From positions 310,001 through 374,000 of the forward strand of contig NZ_SLZK01000001.1 of assembly GCF_004341105.1 (NCBI RefSeq): a stretch of DNA of 64,000 bases, read 5' to 3'. The translations under genes and the position numbers were made by a program. The notes beneath the pieces were generated by a model. That model was not told the DNA's origin. It ran no database searches and saw nothing but the letters and a program-made list of their open reading frames with translations. The DNA is from Rhizobium sp. BK418. Its GTDB lineage: Bacteria > Pseudomonadota > Alphaproteobacteria > Rhizobiales > Rhizobiaceae. Numbering within the stretch: position 1 is the stretch's first letter; each line of letters opens with the position of its first letter. Below are positions 1-8,853 of this stretch, piece after piece.

Positions 1-103
1 GAAGCCGGGTGTCTTGTCAGATGCAGGCGCCATGGCGGGAACAAAGGTTGAACATCGGAACATTACGCCCTAAGCTTTTGAGTCTCAAGAGAGGGAGGAG
101 AGC

Positions 104-697
104 TTGGCCGTGGATATCGATTTTCGTTTCGAGCCTGTCACGGCCGAACGCTGGGGCGACTTCGAGACGCTGTTCGGCCCGCAGGGCGCCTTCTATAATT
201 GCTGGTGCGTCGCGCTGCGCCTTCCGCATGCCGTCCGCACCAGGATGGAGCCCGCTGAGCGTAGGGCCCATATGCAGGAGCGCATTGCGGCCGGGCCGCC
301 GCCCGGCATTCTTTGCTATTCTGAAGGAGAGCCGGTCGCCTGGGTACAGGTCGGGCCGCGTCATGACGTGCCCCAGTTCAATTCGTCGCGCACAGTTTCG
401 CGGCCCGTCGATGAAGGTGATGCGCATGATCCCTCGATCTGGGCGATCAGCTGTTTCTTCCTGCTGCCGAAGCTACGCGGAAAGGGCTTGAGCCACCGGA
501 TGCTTGCCGGCGCGGTCGAATACGCCCGCCGCGAGGGCGCACGCCTGCTGGATGCCTGTCCCATCGACCATGTGAAGCAGTCGAAATCGGTGACGCTCTG
601 CATCGGCTCGACAGCGATCTTTGACGCTGCCGGTTTTGAGACGATTGCGCGGCGTAAGGATGGCCGGCCGCTTATGCGGCTGGATTTGCACGTTTGA
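104..697 (+). CDS. GNAT-family N-acetyltransferase
   Basis: A 197-residue protein with the layout of a GNAT acyl-CoA-dependent acetyltransferase. The central segment WAISCFFLLPKLRGKGLSHR (about residues 112-131) matches beta4 followed by the R/Q-x-x-G-x-G/A acetyl-CoA pyrophosphate loop (RGKGLS). The substrate cannot be read from the sequence. The start is TTG at 104, chosen because a strong GGGAGGAG ribosome-binding site lies just upstream. The 3' end overlaps the convergent HAD-like gene by about 26 bp. The fold is fairly secure, the substrate unknown. Confidence 0.8.
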   Translation: MAVDIDFRFEPVTAERWGDFETLFGPQGAFYNCWCVALRLPHAVRTRMEPAERRAHMQERIAAGPPPGILCYSEGEPVAWVQVGPRHDVPQFNSSRTVSRPVDEGDAHDPSIWAISCFFLLPKLRGKGLSHRMLAGAVEYARREGARLLDACPIDHVKQSKSVTLCIGSTAIFDAAGFETIARRKDGRPLMRLDLHV

Positions 698-1349
698 TGG
701 AGTCTGCCGCAAGATGCCGGTCGATCAGCTCGGCCGCATGCGCCCAGTCTCGCGCTCGCGCGATGTCCTCGGAGGCAGGTGGCGCAAAACGGTGCACGGG
801 TGAATCCGGCATGAGGTGGATGAGCAGGCAATCCTCTACATGCTCCTTCACCGAACGCAGGTTGTGCGCCATATCATCGATGAAGACGACTGGAAGGTCG
901 CGGCCGCCGTGCAACGCCTGCACGACCGGTCCCTTCGGCTGTTCGCTGGCAAGCATCGGGAACGCTAGGCCGGTGCTATCGAGCAGGCGGCGGCGGTGGG
1001 CGGAAAACTGCGGCGGCATCGCGGTGAGGAACAGGATGTCGGCATTCCTGGACAGCTGCTCAAGGATGGACACGACCGGATCGAAGGGTGTCTGCCAGCT
1101 CTCCTGGGCCTCGAAGAATTCCGCGATCAGCCGGCTGACGTGCTGATCCTCAAGCACCTGCCCGTCGGCCAGCGAGACGATATTGCCGTGAAGATGAAAG
1201 GAGCGCGGCAGGAATTCGTGGCCGAGGCTCTGCAGATACAACTGAAAGGGATCGATGAATTGCAGTACGACATCATCGACGTCGCAGACGATGAGCGGCC
1301 TGTCGCCGAGCCGGATATGCGAGATGCCGAGTTCGGCGCTGTCGTTCAC
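672..1349 (-). CDS. HAD-superfamily hydrolase-like protein
   Basis: A roughly 225-residue cytoplasmic protein with HAD-superfamily signatures: an N-terminal IVCDVDDVV (nucleophile Asp plus DxD), the motif II Thr in LFLTAMPP, a Lys in KGPVVQAL, and the acidic pair in VVFIDDMAHN. It is probably a phosphatase or related phosphotransferase of unknown substrate. I chose GTG at 1349 because GGAG precedes it by about 10 nt and it begins 2 nt after the stop of the upstream DUF3572 gene, which suggests a two-gene operon. A longer frame to 1397 would overlap that gene. The 3' end is convergent with the GNAT gene. Confidence 0.7.
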   Translation of the reverse strand: MNDSAELGISHIRLGDRPLIVCDVDDVVLQFIDPFQLYLQSLGHEFLPRSFHLHGNIVSLADGQVLEDQHVSRLIAEFFEAQESWQTPFDPVVSILEQLSRNADILFLTAMPPQFSAHRRRLLDSTGLAFPMLASEQPKGPVVQALHGGRDLPVVFIDDMAHNLRSVKEHVEDCLLIHLMPDSPVHRFAPPASEDIARARDWAHAAELIDRHLAADSIKRANPAA

Positions 1350-1351
1350 GA

Positions 1352-1666
1352 TCAGTATTCTCCGGAATCGAGGCCGGGTGGAGAGAAGTGGCGCCATGCA
1401 GCCGTCAGCGCTTCCGGCGTCGTGCCTGTCGCCTCACAGAAGGCGATCGCGGTCGGCTCGTGGTTCATGAGGAAATCCAGCATGCCGCCGAGAAAGCCGG
1501 AATCGTTGATAGCGTTGCGCACTTGGCTCGGCTCGACGCCGGTCAGCGCCAGGAAGCGGCCGAAGAGATCCGGATCGTTTGCCAGCCAACCGAGGACGGC
1601 GATAGCCGTTTCTTGCGGATCGGCTGCCGCCGCAAGTTGTTTCGAAGTCTTGAAATTGCTTTGCAT
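1352..1666 (-). CDS. DUF3572 family protein
   Basis: A 104-residue protein resembling the alphaproteobacterial DUF3572 family, with conserved text such as AIAVLGWLANDPDLFGRFLA and a predicted all-helical, acidic composition. Function is unknown. It has no signal peptide or membrane segment. It is divergently oriented from divK and sits directly upstream of the HAD-like gene with its stop codon 2 nt from that gene's GTG, so the two are probably co-transcribed. Confidence 0.75.
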   Translation of the reverse strand: MQSNFKTSKQLAAAADPQETAIAVLGWLANDPDLFGRFLALTGVEPSQVRNAINDSGFLGGMLDFLMNHEPTAIAFCEATGTTPEALTAAWRHFSPPGLDSGEY

Positions 1667-1798
1667 TGCGGCGGTCGAGTTACCTTTTTTTCAACCAAAT
1701 ACCGGTAGCTTGCACTATCGGTTTCATGGAGCCATTTGTCAGCTGATGTCTTGTCATGGGACATCTGGCTTCAAGAGCGGACGTAGGGACAGCTTGTC

Positions 1799-2170
1799 AT
1801 GCCCAAACAGGTAATGATTGTAGAAGATAACGAGCTCAACATGAAGCTCTTTCGGGACCTCATCGAGGCCTCGGGTTATACTACGATCCAGACCCGCAAC
1901 GGTATGGAAGCGCTTGATCTTGCACGCAAGCACCGCCCCGATCTTATTCTTATGGATATTCAGCTTCCGGAAGTGTCCGGTCTCGAAGTCACCAAATGGC
2001 TGAAAGAAGATGATGAACTGCATGCGATCCCGGTCATTGCAGTCACCGCTTTCGCCATGAAGGGCGACGAGGAACGGATTCGCCAGGGCGGCTGCGAGGC
2101 ATATGTCTCGAAGCCGATCTCCGTTCCGAAATTCATTGAGACGATCAAGACTTATTTGGGCGACGCCTGA
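1799..2170 (+). CDS. divK: Single-domain response regulator DivK
   Basis: A 123-residue stand-alone receiver domain. It shows the acidic pocket E9/D10, the phosphoacceptor D53 in [10 protein letters not shown]83 in AVTAF and the conserved K105 in YVSKP. In Caulobacter and rhizobia, DivK is phosphorylated by PleC/DivJ-type kinases and controls the CckA-ChpT-CtrA cell-cycle relay through DivL. The pleD gene follows 15 nt downstream, the conserved divK-pleD pairing in this group. There is no output domain, as expected. High sequence similarity makes this call secure. Confidence 0.95.
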   Translation: MPKQVMIVEDNELNMKLFRDLIEASGYTTIQTRNGMEALDLARKHRPDLILMDIQLPEVSGLEVTKWLKEDDELHAIPVIAVTAFAMKGDEERIRQGGCEAYVSKPISVPKFIETIKTYLGDA

Positions 2171-2185
2171 GCATCGGAAAGATTA

Positions 2186-3559
2186 ATGACCGCGCGAATA
2201 CTGGTAGTTGACGATATTCCGGCGAATGTGAAACTGCTCGAAGCGCGGTTGCTGGCCGAATATTTCGACGTGCTGACAGCCGCCGACGGCTACGAGGCGC
2301 TGGCGATCTGCGACCGTAACCAGGTAGACCTCATTCTTCTCGACATCATGATGCCCGGCATCGATGGCTTCGAAGTGTGCGAGCGGCTGAAGGCCAATCC
2401 TAAGACCTCGCATATTCCCGTCGTCATGGTCACCGCGCTCGACCAGTCGGCCGACCGTGTGCGCGGCCTGAAGGCCGGTGCAGATGACTTCTTGACCAAG
2501 CCCGTCAACGATCTGCAGCTGATCTCCCGCGTGAAGAGCCTGCTGCGCCTGAAGACGCTGAGCGACGAACTGCGCACGCGCGCCGAGACCGCTCAGACGA
2601 TGGGCATGGATGAGCTGATGCATGCTGGCGACGAACGCTCAGACGAAGCGGGCCAGGTATTGTTGGTCGACAGCCGTGCCAACTCGCAGGAGCGCATCAT
2701 CAAGACGCTGAAGCCTGTCGCCGATGTGGTTGCCATTTCAGATCCACAGGCTGCCCTTTTCGAAGCGGCCGAGAGCACTTTCGAACTCGTTATCGTCAAC
2801 GCCAATTTCGATGATTACGACCCGCTGCGGCTCTGCTCGCAGTTCCGTTCGCTGGAGCGGACCCGTTTCCTGCCGATCCTGATCATCACCGAGCAGGGCG
2901 CCGACAACATGGTCATCCGGGCACTCGATCTTGGCGTCAACGACTATATCGTGCGCCCCGTCGATCCGAACGAACTGGTCGCCCGCAGCCTGACGCAGAT
3001 TCGGCGCAAGCGCTACAACGACCGCCTGCGCGCCAATGTCAAGCAGACGATCGAGCTCGCAGTCACCGATCCGCTGACCGGCCTCAACAATCGCCGTTAC
3101 CTCGACAATCATCTCAATGTGCTGTTCAACCGTTCGATGGCCCGCGGCCGGCCGCTCTCGGTTCTGATCACGGATATCGACCGCTTCAAACAGGTCAACG
3201 ATACCTATGGCCACGACGGCGGCGATCAGGTGCTGAAGGAATTTGCAAACCGCGTGCGCTCGACCGTCCGCGGTGCCGATCTCGCCTGCCGTTACGGCGG
3301 GGAGGAATTTGTCGTCGTCATGCCGGACACCTCGCCCGAAGTCGCCGCGGCCGTTGCCGAGCGCCTGCGCATGGCCGTTGAAAGCACGCCCTTCCTGCTG
3401 AAGTCGTCGGGCGAAACGCTGAATATTACGGCCTCTTTCGGCATATCTTCGCGTATTGCTTCGGTCATAACGCCCGACCAACTCATGAAGCAGGCAGACC
3501 TTGCACTCTATGAGGCGAAGAACACCGGACGCAACCGCGTCGTGGCCTCAGCCGCCTGA
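2186..3559 (+). CDS. pleD: Response regulator / diguanylate cyclase PleD
   Basis: A 457-residue protein with two receiver domains followed by a GGEEF domain. The first receiver (about 1-120) has DD at 9-10 and phosphoacceptor D53. The second (about 155-275) is a degenerate adaptor receiver. The catalytic GGEEF is at residues 371-375, and an RxxD inhibitory (I) site is at R362-D365, so product feedback by c-di-GMP is expected. PleD makes c-di-GMP from two GTP and drives the motile-to-sessile transition in Caulobacter. It lies 15 nt after divK and is likely co-transcribed with it. Confidence 0.95.
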   Translation: MTARILVVDDIPANVKLLEARLLAEYFDVLTAADGYEALAICDRNQVDLILLDIMMPGIDGFEVCERLKANPKTSHIPVVMVTALDQSADRVRGLKAGADDFLTKPVNDLQLISRVKSLLRLKTLSDELRTRAETAQTMGMDELMHAGDERSDEAGQVLLVDSRANSQERIIKTLKPVADVVAISDPQAALFEAAESTFELVIVNANFDDYDPLRLCSQFRSLERTRFLPILIITEQGADNMVIRALDLGVNDYIVRPVDPNELVARSLTQIRRKRYNDRLRANVKQTIELAVTDPLTGLNNRRYLDNHLNVLFNRSMARGRPLSVLITDIDRFKQVNDTYGHDGGDQVLKEFANRVRSTVRGADLACRYGGEEFVVVMPDTSPEVAAAVAERLRMAVESTPFLLKSSGETLNITASFGISSRIASVITPDQLMKQADLALYEAKNTGRNRVVASAA

Positions 3560-3995
3560 CGACAGGATGTTTCATAACATTCCGCGTTCGGTTATCCACT
3601 GGGCTAGCTGAACCTTACGAACATTTAATGTTGATGGCTGCAACAAGGCCGCTTATTTTTCAACCCGATAGCCCCAAAATGGACTTTAAAGCGCGTTTCT
3701 TTTGATAACACGTATCGCCTGCTCGCGAAAACCAGAGGCAGGAATTGAGCAAAGAAGAGCGGACTATAAGTGCATCCCGAGCAATCTGTCCGCGTCAATC
3801 GTATTTCAGCAGATGTAACGCCGTCCCTTTACGTAAGGGCAGGTATGATGGCGTTATTGCAATATATTTGTAAAATTCTTGGTAAAATTAAATATTGTCC
3901 GATTGGTAAAAGAGAATTGCACGGTTCTTTACACGTGCCAAAATTGGACTTTTAACCATAGAATCATGCCTTGAAATTTTATCATTAAGAATTTG

Positions 3996-4024
3996 TTGAT
4001 TTTCTTTCATTTTTGCGCAAATTA
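3996..4024 (+). promoter_or_regulatory. Putative promoter of the small-RNA candidate
   Basis: A -35-like TTGATT (3996-4001) and -10-like AAATTA (4019-4024) are separated by exactly 17 nt in AT-rich sequence. They precede a structured region that ends in a Rho-independent terminator. This is inferred from spacing alone. The match to the sigma70 consensus is partial. Confidence 0.35.
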
Positions 4025-4030
4025 TCGCCT

Positions 4031-4223
4031 CAGAACAGAAAGCGCTCCGGTGGAGGAGCTGTCGATACCCCATGATGCTCAGGTCCGCCGCATCTCCTGG
4101 GTCGTGGGGTCGGTCGGCTGGTACGCAACTTTAAACGGTTCCTCGTGCCGTTTTGCTTGCTGGCCGACCCCCTTTTCATAAAAACGCCGTCCCTTCCCGA
4201 AGATGGAAGGGCGGCGTTTTTCT
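4031..4223 (+). ncRNA. Structured small-RNA candidate
   Basis: About 190 nt between pleD and rpmG with no convincing ORF but layered pairing. GCGCTCC/GGAGGAGC forms a 5' hairpin near 4041-4061. GGGGTCGG (4106-4113) pairs with CCGACCCC (4164-4171), and inside it AAACGG (4133-4138) pairs with CCGTTT (4148-4153). The RNA would end at the strong stem-loop and T-run at 4181-4221. The loop contains a CCTCG run that could act as an anti-Shine-Dalgarno. This architecture (hairpins plus terminator) is typical of alphaproteobacterial trans-acting sRNAs, but I cannot assign it to a named family. The 5' end is inferred from the promoter-like hexamers. Confidence 0.55.
4181..4223 (+). terminator. Rho-independent terminator of the small-RNA candidate
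   Basis: AAAACGCCG-T-CCCTTCC (4181-4197) pairs with GGAAGGGCGGCGTTTT (4205-4220) with a single bulged T, and a T run follows. The flanking A and T tracts would let it work in both directions. Confidence 0.8.
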
Positions 4224-4262
4224 GTTTGCGCTAACATTGACCTTACGTGAGCCCGGCATAAA

Positions 4263-4298
4263 CAAAAAGCGCGCAACCCGAAGGCGCGCGCTTTTTTT
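4263..4298 (-). terminator. Rho-independent terminator downstream of rpmG
   Basis: AAAAAGCGCGC and GCGCGCGCTTTTTTT form a GC-rich stem with an AACCCGAAG loop about 25 nt past the rpmG stop. On the minus strand it ends in a short T-run. It is probably bidirectional. Confidence 0.75.
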
Positions 4299-4320
4299 AA
4301 AAAAACGTGAGATCCAGTAA

Positions 4321-4488
4321 TTACTTGATCTTGGTTTCCTTGAACTCGACATGCTTCTTAGCAATCGGGTCATACTTGGTCTTCGTCATCTTGTCCGTCA
4401 TCGTACGGCTATTCTTCGTCGTGACGTAGAAGAAACCGGTGTCGGCCGTCGACAGAAGCTTGATCTTGATAGTGGTAGCCTTGGCCAT
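4321..4488 (-). CDS. rpmG: 50S ribosomal protein L33
   Basis: A 55-residue basic protein starting [18 protein letters not shown], the characteristic L33 N-terminus, and ending [10 protein letters not shown]. It contains no cysteines, so it is the zinc-independent (C-minus) form. L33 binds 23S rRNA near the tRNA E-site. It is a stand-alone gene with its own downstream terminator. A hairpin separates it from the MFS gene upstream on the same strand. Length and sequence fit the family exactly. Confidence 0.95.
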   Translation of the reverse strand: MAKATTIKIKLLSTADTGFFYVTTKNSRTMTDKMTKTKYDPIAKKHVEFKETKIK

Positions 4489-4503
4489 GGTCGTCCTGCC
4501 TTT

Positions 4504-4544
4504 AAGAAAATGAAAGCCGTGGAAAGCCGGATAGGCTCCACGGC
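4504..4544 (-). terminator. Terminator downstream of the MFS transporter
   Basis: GCCGTGGA (4516-4523) pairs perfectly with TCCACGGC (4537-4544), with an inner AGCC/GGCT extension. On the minus strand the stem is followed by TTTCATTTTCTT. It lies between the MFS stop and the rpmG start, so it would separate the two transcripts. Confidence 0.65.
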
Positions 4545-4581
4545 AAATTCTGGCGCGAAACTACGAATCTTGCCCGAAAAG

Positions 4582-5766
4582 TCAAGCCCGCTTTCCGAGG
4601 AAAAGCAGTCTTATGCCCGCGAGAAGAGCATAAAGCCCGAAGAAGCAAGCAATTGACCAGGCAAAGCCGTTGTTTCCTGCAACGTCGATGGCTGCGCCGA
4701 TCACCTGCGGACCGGCAACGGTGCCAACGGCATAGCAGAAAACGAAGGCCGCATTGGCCGCCGCAAGATCGGAACCTGTCAGTCGCGAGCCGAGATGGCT
4801 CAGTCCAACAGTGTAGAGACCGGAGACGCAACCGCCCCAGAAAACCAGAAGCCCGGCCATGAGAAGCCAGTTGTTGACGAGGATCGGCAGCATCATCGTG
4901 CCGGTGAAGCCGGTAAGCGCCATGAGCACGAGCAGGGGACGCTTGTCCTTGATGCTATCGGAAAGCAACCCGAGCGGGATTTGGAAGATGACGTTGCCGA
5001 CACCCATCATGGTCAGAAGCAGGGCGGCCTGCGATTCGGTGAAATGCGCCCGCACGGCAAAGATCGGAAAGAGCGAGAGGCCGCCGGCTTCGACCGCACC
5101 GAAAATAAAGACGGCTGCTGTCGCGGTCGGCACTAGGAAGACGTAGCGCATGAAATGCAACTCCGGCTTTTCGTCCAGGACCGGGCTCTCATGCCGGGCG
5201 ATGAAAATCGGGATCGCAGCGAGCAGGATCGCGAAGGCGCCGACTAGGAAGGGCAGGATGCCCTCGCTGCCGAGCAGCGAGAAGATCAGCGGCCCGGCGG
5301 CAAAGCCGAGTGAAAGAACCGTTGCGTAGATGCCGAGCACGAAGCCGCGTTTGGAAGGTGGCGAGGCAGCGTTGATCCAGAATTCCGACAGGATGAAGAG
5401 CGTGGTCGTAGCACCATGGAAGGCGAAGCGCAGCGGAAACCACATCCAGAAATCCTGCGCATAATAGAATCCGAGCGCACTCAGCGCCGAGATCAGCACC
5501 GCCCACAGCATGGTGGGTGCGACGCCATACTGATGCGCGAGCTTTGTCGTGATCGGCGCTGCCGCCATCGCCGCGATACCGGCCATCGCGGTATTGAGAC
5601 CGATAAGGGTGGAAGAGATGCCGCGCTTTTCGAGAATGATGCTGAGAAGAGGCAGTCCCAGGCCTATCGCTATGCCGACAGCGGAAATGGAAGAGACGGC
5701 TGCCACCAGAGAAGGCCAATGGATTTCCTCGACATCGCCCGGTGTGCCGTTCTTCGGCTGAGACAT
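4582..5766 (-). CDS. Major facilitator superfamily transporter
   Basis: A 394-residue, strongly hydrophobic inner-membrane protein with about 12 predicted transmembrane helices in two six-helix halves. A hydrophilic N-terminus leads into SLVAAVSSISAVGIAIGLGL, and a second-half segment is rich in G and L (MMGVGNVIFQIPLGLLSD, an MFS motif-A-like loop after the eighth helix). It is likely a proton-coupled efflux or uptake carrier in the YcaD/sugar-transporter-like branch. The substrate is not readable. A perfect 7-bp inverted repeat lies 24 bp upstream of the ATG and may be an operator. Confidence 0.85.
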   Translation of the reverse strand: MSQPKNGTPGDVEEIHWPSLVAAVSSISAVGIAIGLGLPLLSIILEKRGISSTLIGLNTAMAGIAAMAAAPITTKLAHQYGVAPTMLWAVLISALSALGFYYAQDFWMWFPLRFAFHGATTTLFILSEFWINAASPPSKRGFVLGIYATVLSLGFAAGPLIFSLLGSEGILPFLVGAFAILLAAIPIFIARHESPVLDEKPELHFMRYVFLVPTATAAVFIFGAVEAGGLSLFPIFAVRAHFTESQAALLLTMMGVGNVIFQIPLGLLSDSIKDKRPLLVLMALTGFTGTMMLPILVNNWLLMAGLLVFWGGCVSGLYTVGLSHLGSRLTGSDLAAANAAFVFCYAVGTVAGPQVIGAAIDVAGNNGFAWSIACFFGLYALLAGIRLLFLGKRA

Positions 5767-5789
5767 TTATCCATCCTTAGAGAAGTATG

Positions 5790-5804
5790 CGGACGAATCG
5801 TCCG
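5790..5804. promoter_or_regulatory. Possible operator palindrome upstream of the MFS gene
   Basis: CGGACGA-A-TCGTCCG is a perfect 7-bp inverted repeat around one central base, 24 bp before the transporter start codon. Its position and symmetry suit a dimeric repressor site. No regulator gene is adjacent. Confidence 0.3.
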
Positions 5805-6009
5805 TCTGGTGTCACATAGAAAGACATAGGCGTGCCAAATCCAAGTGACGGGCAGGGTTTCATAGTATTTCCGGCGTCTCCCGACGAGTTCTTGAGTTCC
5901 CCGTACAAGAAATGATTACCGTGACGATGTACTGCAGATAGTCGGCTACAGGCCACGGCGCTCTGGCCGCTGCCACTACACGCGAAATATGTCTGTAAGG
6001 TGAAGGTGT

Positions 6010-6462
6010 TCAAGCTTGGCGGCCGGGTGCGTCGTGATCGTCCGGTTCGTCGTCGTCACCGCCGAAACCATGCATCCTCAACGCCCATTGCAGGCCGATG
6101 ACGCCACCCTTTATCGGCTGGATCGAGACGAGCGCGGTGATGACGGTGATCGGTGCCCAGATGGCGAGATGCACCCAGACTGGCAGCACGAACGTCATGT
6201 CCGTCAACATGAAGCCGCCGACGACGACATGGCCGAGCACGAGGATGACGAGATAGGGCGGCAGATCGTCGGCGCGGTGGTGGTACATCGCCTCGCCGCA
6301 GGCGGCGCAATGATCGACGGGTTTGAGAAAGGCACGAAATAGCTTGCCGCTGCCACAGGCCGGACAGCGATTCAAGAAGCCTCGCGTGATGGAGCGTCCG
6401 AGCGGCCGCTCGGCACCGGACGTATCCCCGTAGCGAACGATCTCGTCTGCCGGTGTGCTCAT
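6010..6462 (-). CDS. DUF983 family membrane protein
   Basis: A 150-residue protein with an N-terminal zinc-ribbon-like pair, CPACGSGKLF and CAACGEAMY, then two hydrophobic segments (PPYLVILVLGHVVVGGFM and VHLAIWAPITVITALVSI) and an acidic C-terminus rich in D. This layout fits the alphaproteobacterial DUF983 family, sometimes found near cytochrome oxidase assembly genes. The function is unknown. It lies about 20 bp downstream of rnr on the same strand and probably belongs to the topA-rnr transcription unit, an arrangement I recall from other Rhizobiales. Confidence 0.85.
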   Translation of the reverse strand: MSTPADEIVRYGDTSGAERPLGRSITRGFLNRCPACGSGKLFRAFLKPVDHCAACGEAMYHHRADDLPPYLVILVLGHVVVGGFMLTDMTFVLPVWVHLAIWAPITVITALVSIQPIKGGVIGLQWALRMHGFGGDDDEPDDHDAPGRQA

Positions 6463-6481
6463 GGTTCTTCCCTTTCCGGAA

Positions 6482-8851
6482 CTAACGCCTACCGCGCGGG
6501 GGCCTCGTTCCGACTTTTTTGCGAGCGCGGCTTGCGTCGCGCCGTCCCGCCTTGTGGAAGGAGCGCACAGCCGTCGGCATCTTGCGTCCCTCGCTCAGCA
6601 TTTCAAATCGCAGGGCCCCCGCAAGCGGGATCGCCTCTGCCAACCGCACCGTCACATCGTCGCCGAGACGATAGCCGAGCCCGGTTTTCTCCCCGGTCAG
6701 CGCCTGATGCGCCTCGTCATAGATGAAATAGTCGGTGCCGAGCGTAGATATAGGGATGAAACCATCAGCGCCATAGTCCGGAAGCAAGATAAACAGACCG
6801 GATTTGGTGACGCCTGAAACGCGTCCGTCGAATTCCTGGCCGATGCGACCAGCAAGATGGTGGGCGATCAGGCGATCGACCGTCTCTCGCTCGGCGGCCA
6901 TGGCGCGGCGTTCGAAGGTGGAGATCTCGGCAGCGATATCGTCGAGTGTTGCCTCCTCATCCGGCGTGATGCCGCCTTCGCCGAAGCCGAGCGCACCGAC
7001 CAGCGCCCGATGCACGATGAGGTCGGCATAACGGCGGATCGGCGAAGTGAAGTGCGCATACTTCATCAGGTTCAGGCCGAAGTGACCGATATTGTCAGGG
7101 CTGTAGATTGCCTGGCTCTGCGAACGCAGCACCATTTCGTTCACCATGGTCTGGTGCGGCGTGCCATCAGCCTTGGCGAGAATACCGTTGAAGCTGTTGG
7201 CGCGCACATTGCCGCCCTTGGCAAGCGAGATGCCGAGGGTAGCGAGGAACTCCCGCAGCACTTCCTGCTTGGCAAGCGTCGGGGAGTCGTGAATGCGGTA
7301 GATCAGCGCCTGGCGCTTTTTCTCCAGCGTCTCGGCAGCTGCGACGTTCGCTTGGATCATCATCTCTTCGATCAGCTTGTGTGCATCGAGGCGCGGCGGC
7401 ACGAAGACACGATCGACGGTGCCGTCGGGTTTCAGCAGGATCTTGCGCTCGGGCATGTCGAGTTCGAGCGGCTGGCGCCGCTCGCGACCGCGCTTCATCG
7501 TCTCGTAGGCGTGCCAGAGCGGCTTCAGGATCGGCTCTAGCATCGGGCCGGTCTTGTCGTCGGGCTTGCCGTCGATAGCCGCCTGCGCCTGCTGATAGGA
7601 GAGCTTGGCAGCGCTCTTCATCATGATGCGGTGGAAGGTGTGGCCGATTTTGCGGCCTTCCTTCGAAAAGACCATGCGCACGGCAAGGGCAGGGCGGTCA
7701 ACGCCTTCCTTCAGCGAGCAGAGATCGTTGGAGATGCGCTCCGGCAGCATCGGCACGACACGATCAGGGAAATAGACCGAATTGCCGCGCTTCAGTGCTT
7801 CGCGGTCGAGCGGCGAGTTGGGTCGCACATACCAGGAGACGTCGGCAATCGCGACGGTGACGATAACGCCGCCGGCATTGTCCTCGGATGGATCGTCCTC
7901 GGCATAGACGGCATCGTCATGATCCTTCGCATCGGCCGGGTCGATAGTGATCAGCGGTATGTCGCGCCAGTCTTCCCGATGCGACATGGTGGCAGGCTTG
8001 GCGTCATCGGCTTCTGCAACGACCGCCGGCGGAAAGACATGCGGAATGCCATGCGCATGAATGGCGATCATCGAGATCGCCTTTTCCGAACCGACGGAAC
8101 CGATGACCGACAGCACCTTGGCGCGGGCGAGTCCGAAGCGGCCAAGGCGGGCGATTTCCACCTCGACCAGATCGCCATCCTTGGCATCGCCCTTGTAATC
8201 GGGGTCGATCACCATTTCTTCGCCGCGCCGATCGATGGGCAGCAGGCGTCCGGCACCACCCGGCACATCCTTGAAGACGCCCATGGTCGCGCCGCGCCGC
8301 TTGTCGATTACCTTGATGATGCGGGCCGTATAGGCCGGGCCGCCACGGTCAACGGCCGGGAATATCTTGGCGAGGATCCGGTCGCCGATGCCGGCAACAG
8401 GCGCCTTGCCCTTGCCTTGACGGCCGGCAGGCGATTGCTGACGGATGGCGACGGCCGGCGCCACACCCTGATCCTCAGGCCATTCGGCCGGGCGGCCGAT
8501 CAGCTCGCCGTCCTTATCGCGCGTGGTAATGTCGAGCACGGTGACGGGCGGCAGGGCACCCGGCCGGATCAGCGATTTGCGGCTCTTCTGCAGCATACCT
8601 TCCTGCTCCAGCTCCTGAAGCAGATGCTTGAGCTCGACGCGGCCTTCCCCCTTCAGCCCGAAGGCCTTTGCGAGTTCGCGTTTGGAAGCCTTCTGCGGAT
8701 GCTCGGCAATGAAGCGCAGGATAACCTCGCGCGGCGGCAGGGCGCCATGCACGATATTCAGCGGCTCGGGCGCGGCTTCTCTGCTCGCGCGTCCGAACTT
8801 TCCCGGGCGCTTGCCCGTGGCTCTCGTAGTCTCGCGCGGTTCTCTGGCCAC
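6482..8851 (-). CDS. rnr: Ribonuclease R
   Basis: A 789-residue 3'-5' exoribonuclease of the RNase II/R family, degrading structured RNA. In order it shows an N-terminal winged-helix segment (about 40-95), cold-shock domains, the catalytic RNB domain with the acidic metal-binding motif DPADAKDHDDAVY near residue 305, a C-terminal S1 domain (about 650-735), and a lysine/arginine-rich tail. The length matches RNase R rather than the shorter RNase II. The start is GTG, 2 nt after the topA stop, implying translational coupling with topA. Confidence 0.95.
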   Translation of the reverse strand: MAREPRETTRATGKRPGKFGRASREAAPEPLNIVHGALPPREVILRFIAEHPQKASKRELAKAFGLKGEGRVELKHLLQELEQEGMLQKSRKSLIRPGALPPVTVLDITTRDKDGELIGRPAEWPEDQGVAPAVAIRQQSPAGRQGKGKAPVAGIGDRILAKIFPAVDRGGPAYTARIIKVIDKRRGATMGVFKDVPGGAGRLLPIDRRGEEMVIDPDYKGDAKDGDLVEVEIARLGRFGLARAKVLSVIGSVGSEKAISMIAIHAHGIPHVFPPAVVAEADDAKPATMSHREDWRDIPLITIDPADAKDHDDAVYAEDDPSEDNAGGVIVTVAIADVSWYVRPNSPLDREALKRGNSVYFPDRVVPMLPERISNDLCSLKEGVDRPALAVRMVFSKEGRKIGHTFHRIMMKSAAKLSYQQAQAAIDGKPDDKTGPMLEPILKPLWHAYETMKRGRERRQPLELDMPERKILLKPDGTVDRVFVPPRLDAHKLIEEMMIQANVAAAETLEKKRQALIYRIHDSPTLAKQEVLREFLATLGISLAKGGNVRANSFNGILAKADGTPHQTMVNEMVLRSQSQAIYSPDNIGHFGLNLMKYAHFTSPIRRYADLIVHRALVGALGFGEGGITPDEEATLDDIAAEISTFERRAMAAERETVDRLIAHHLAGRIGQEFDGRVSGVTKSGLFILLPDYGADGFIPISTLGTDYFIYDEAHQALTGEKTGLGYRLGDDVTVRLAEAIPLAGALRFEMLSEGRKMPTAVRSFHKAGRRDASRARKKVGTRPPRGRR

Positions 8852-8853
8852 TC

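Noticed and set aside
3770..3955. A 61-codon plus-strand frame between pleD and rpmG
   Set aside because: No ribosome-binding site and no similarity to any family known to me. It lies outside the structured interval.
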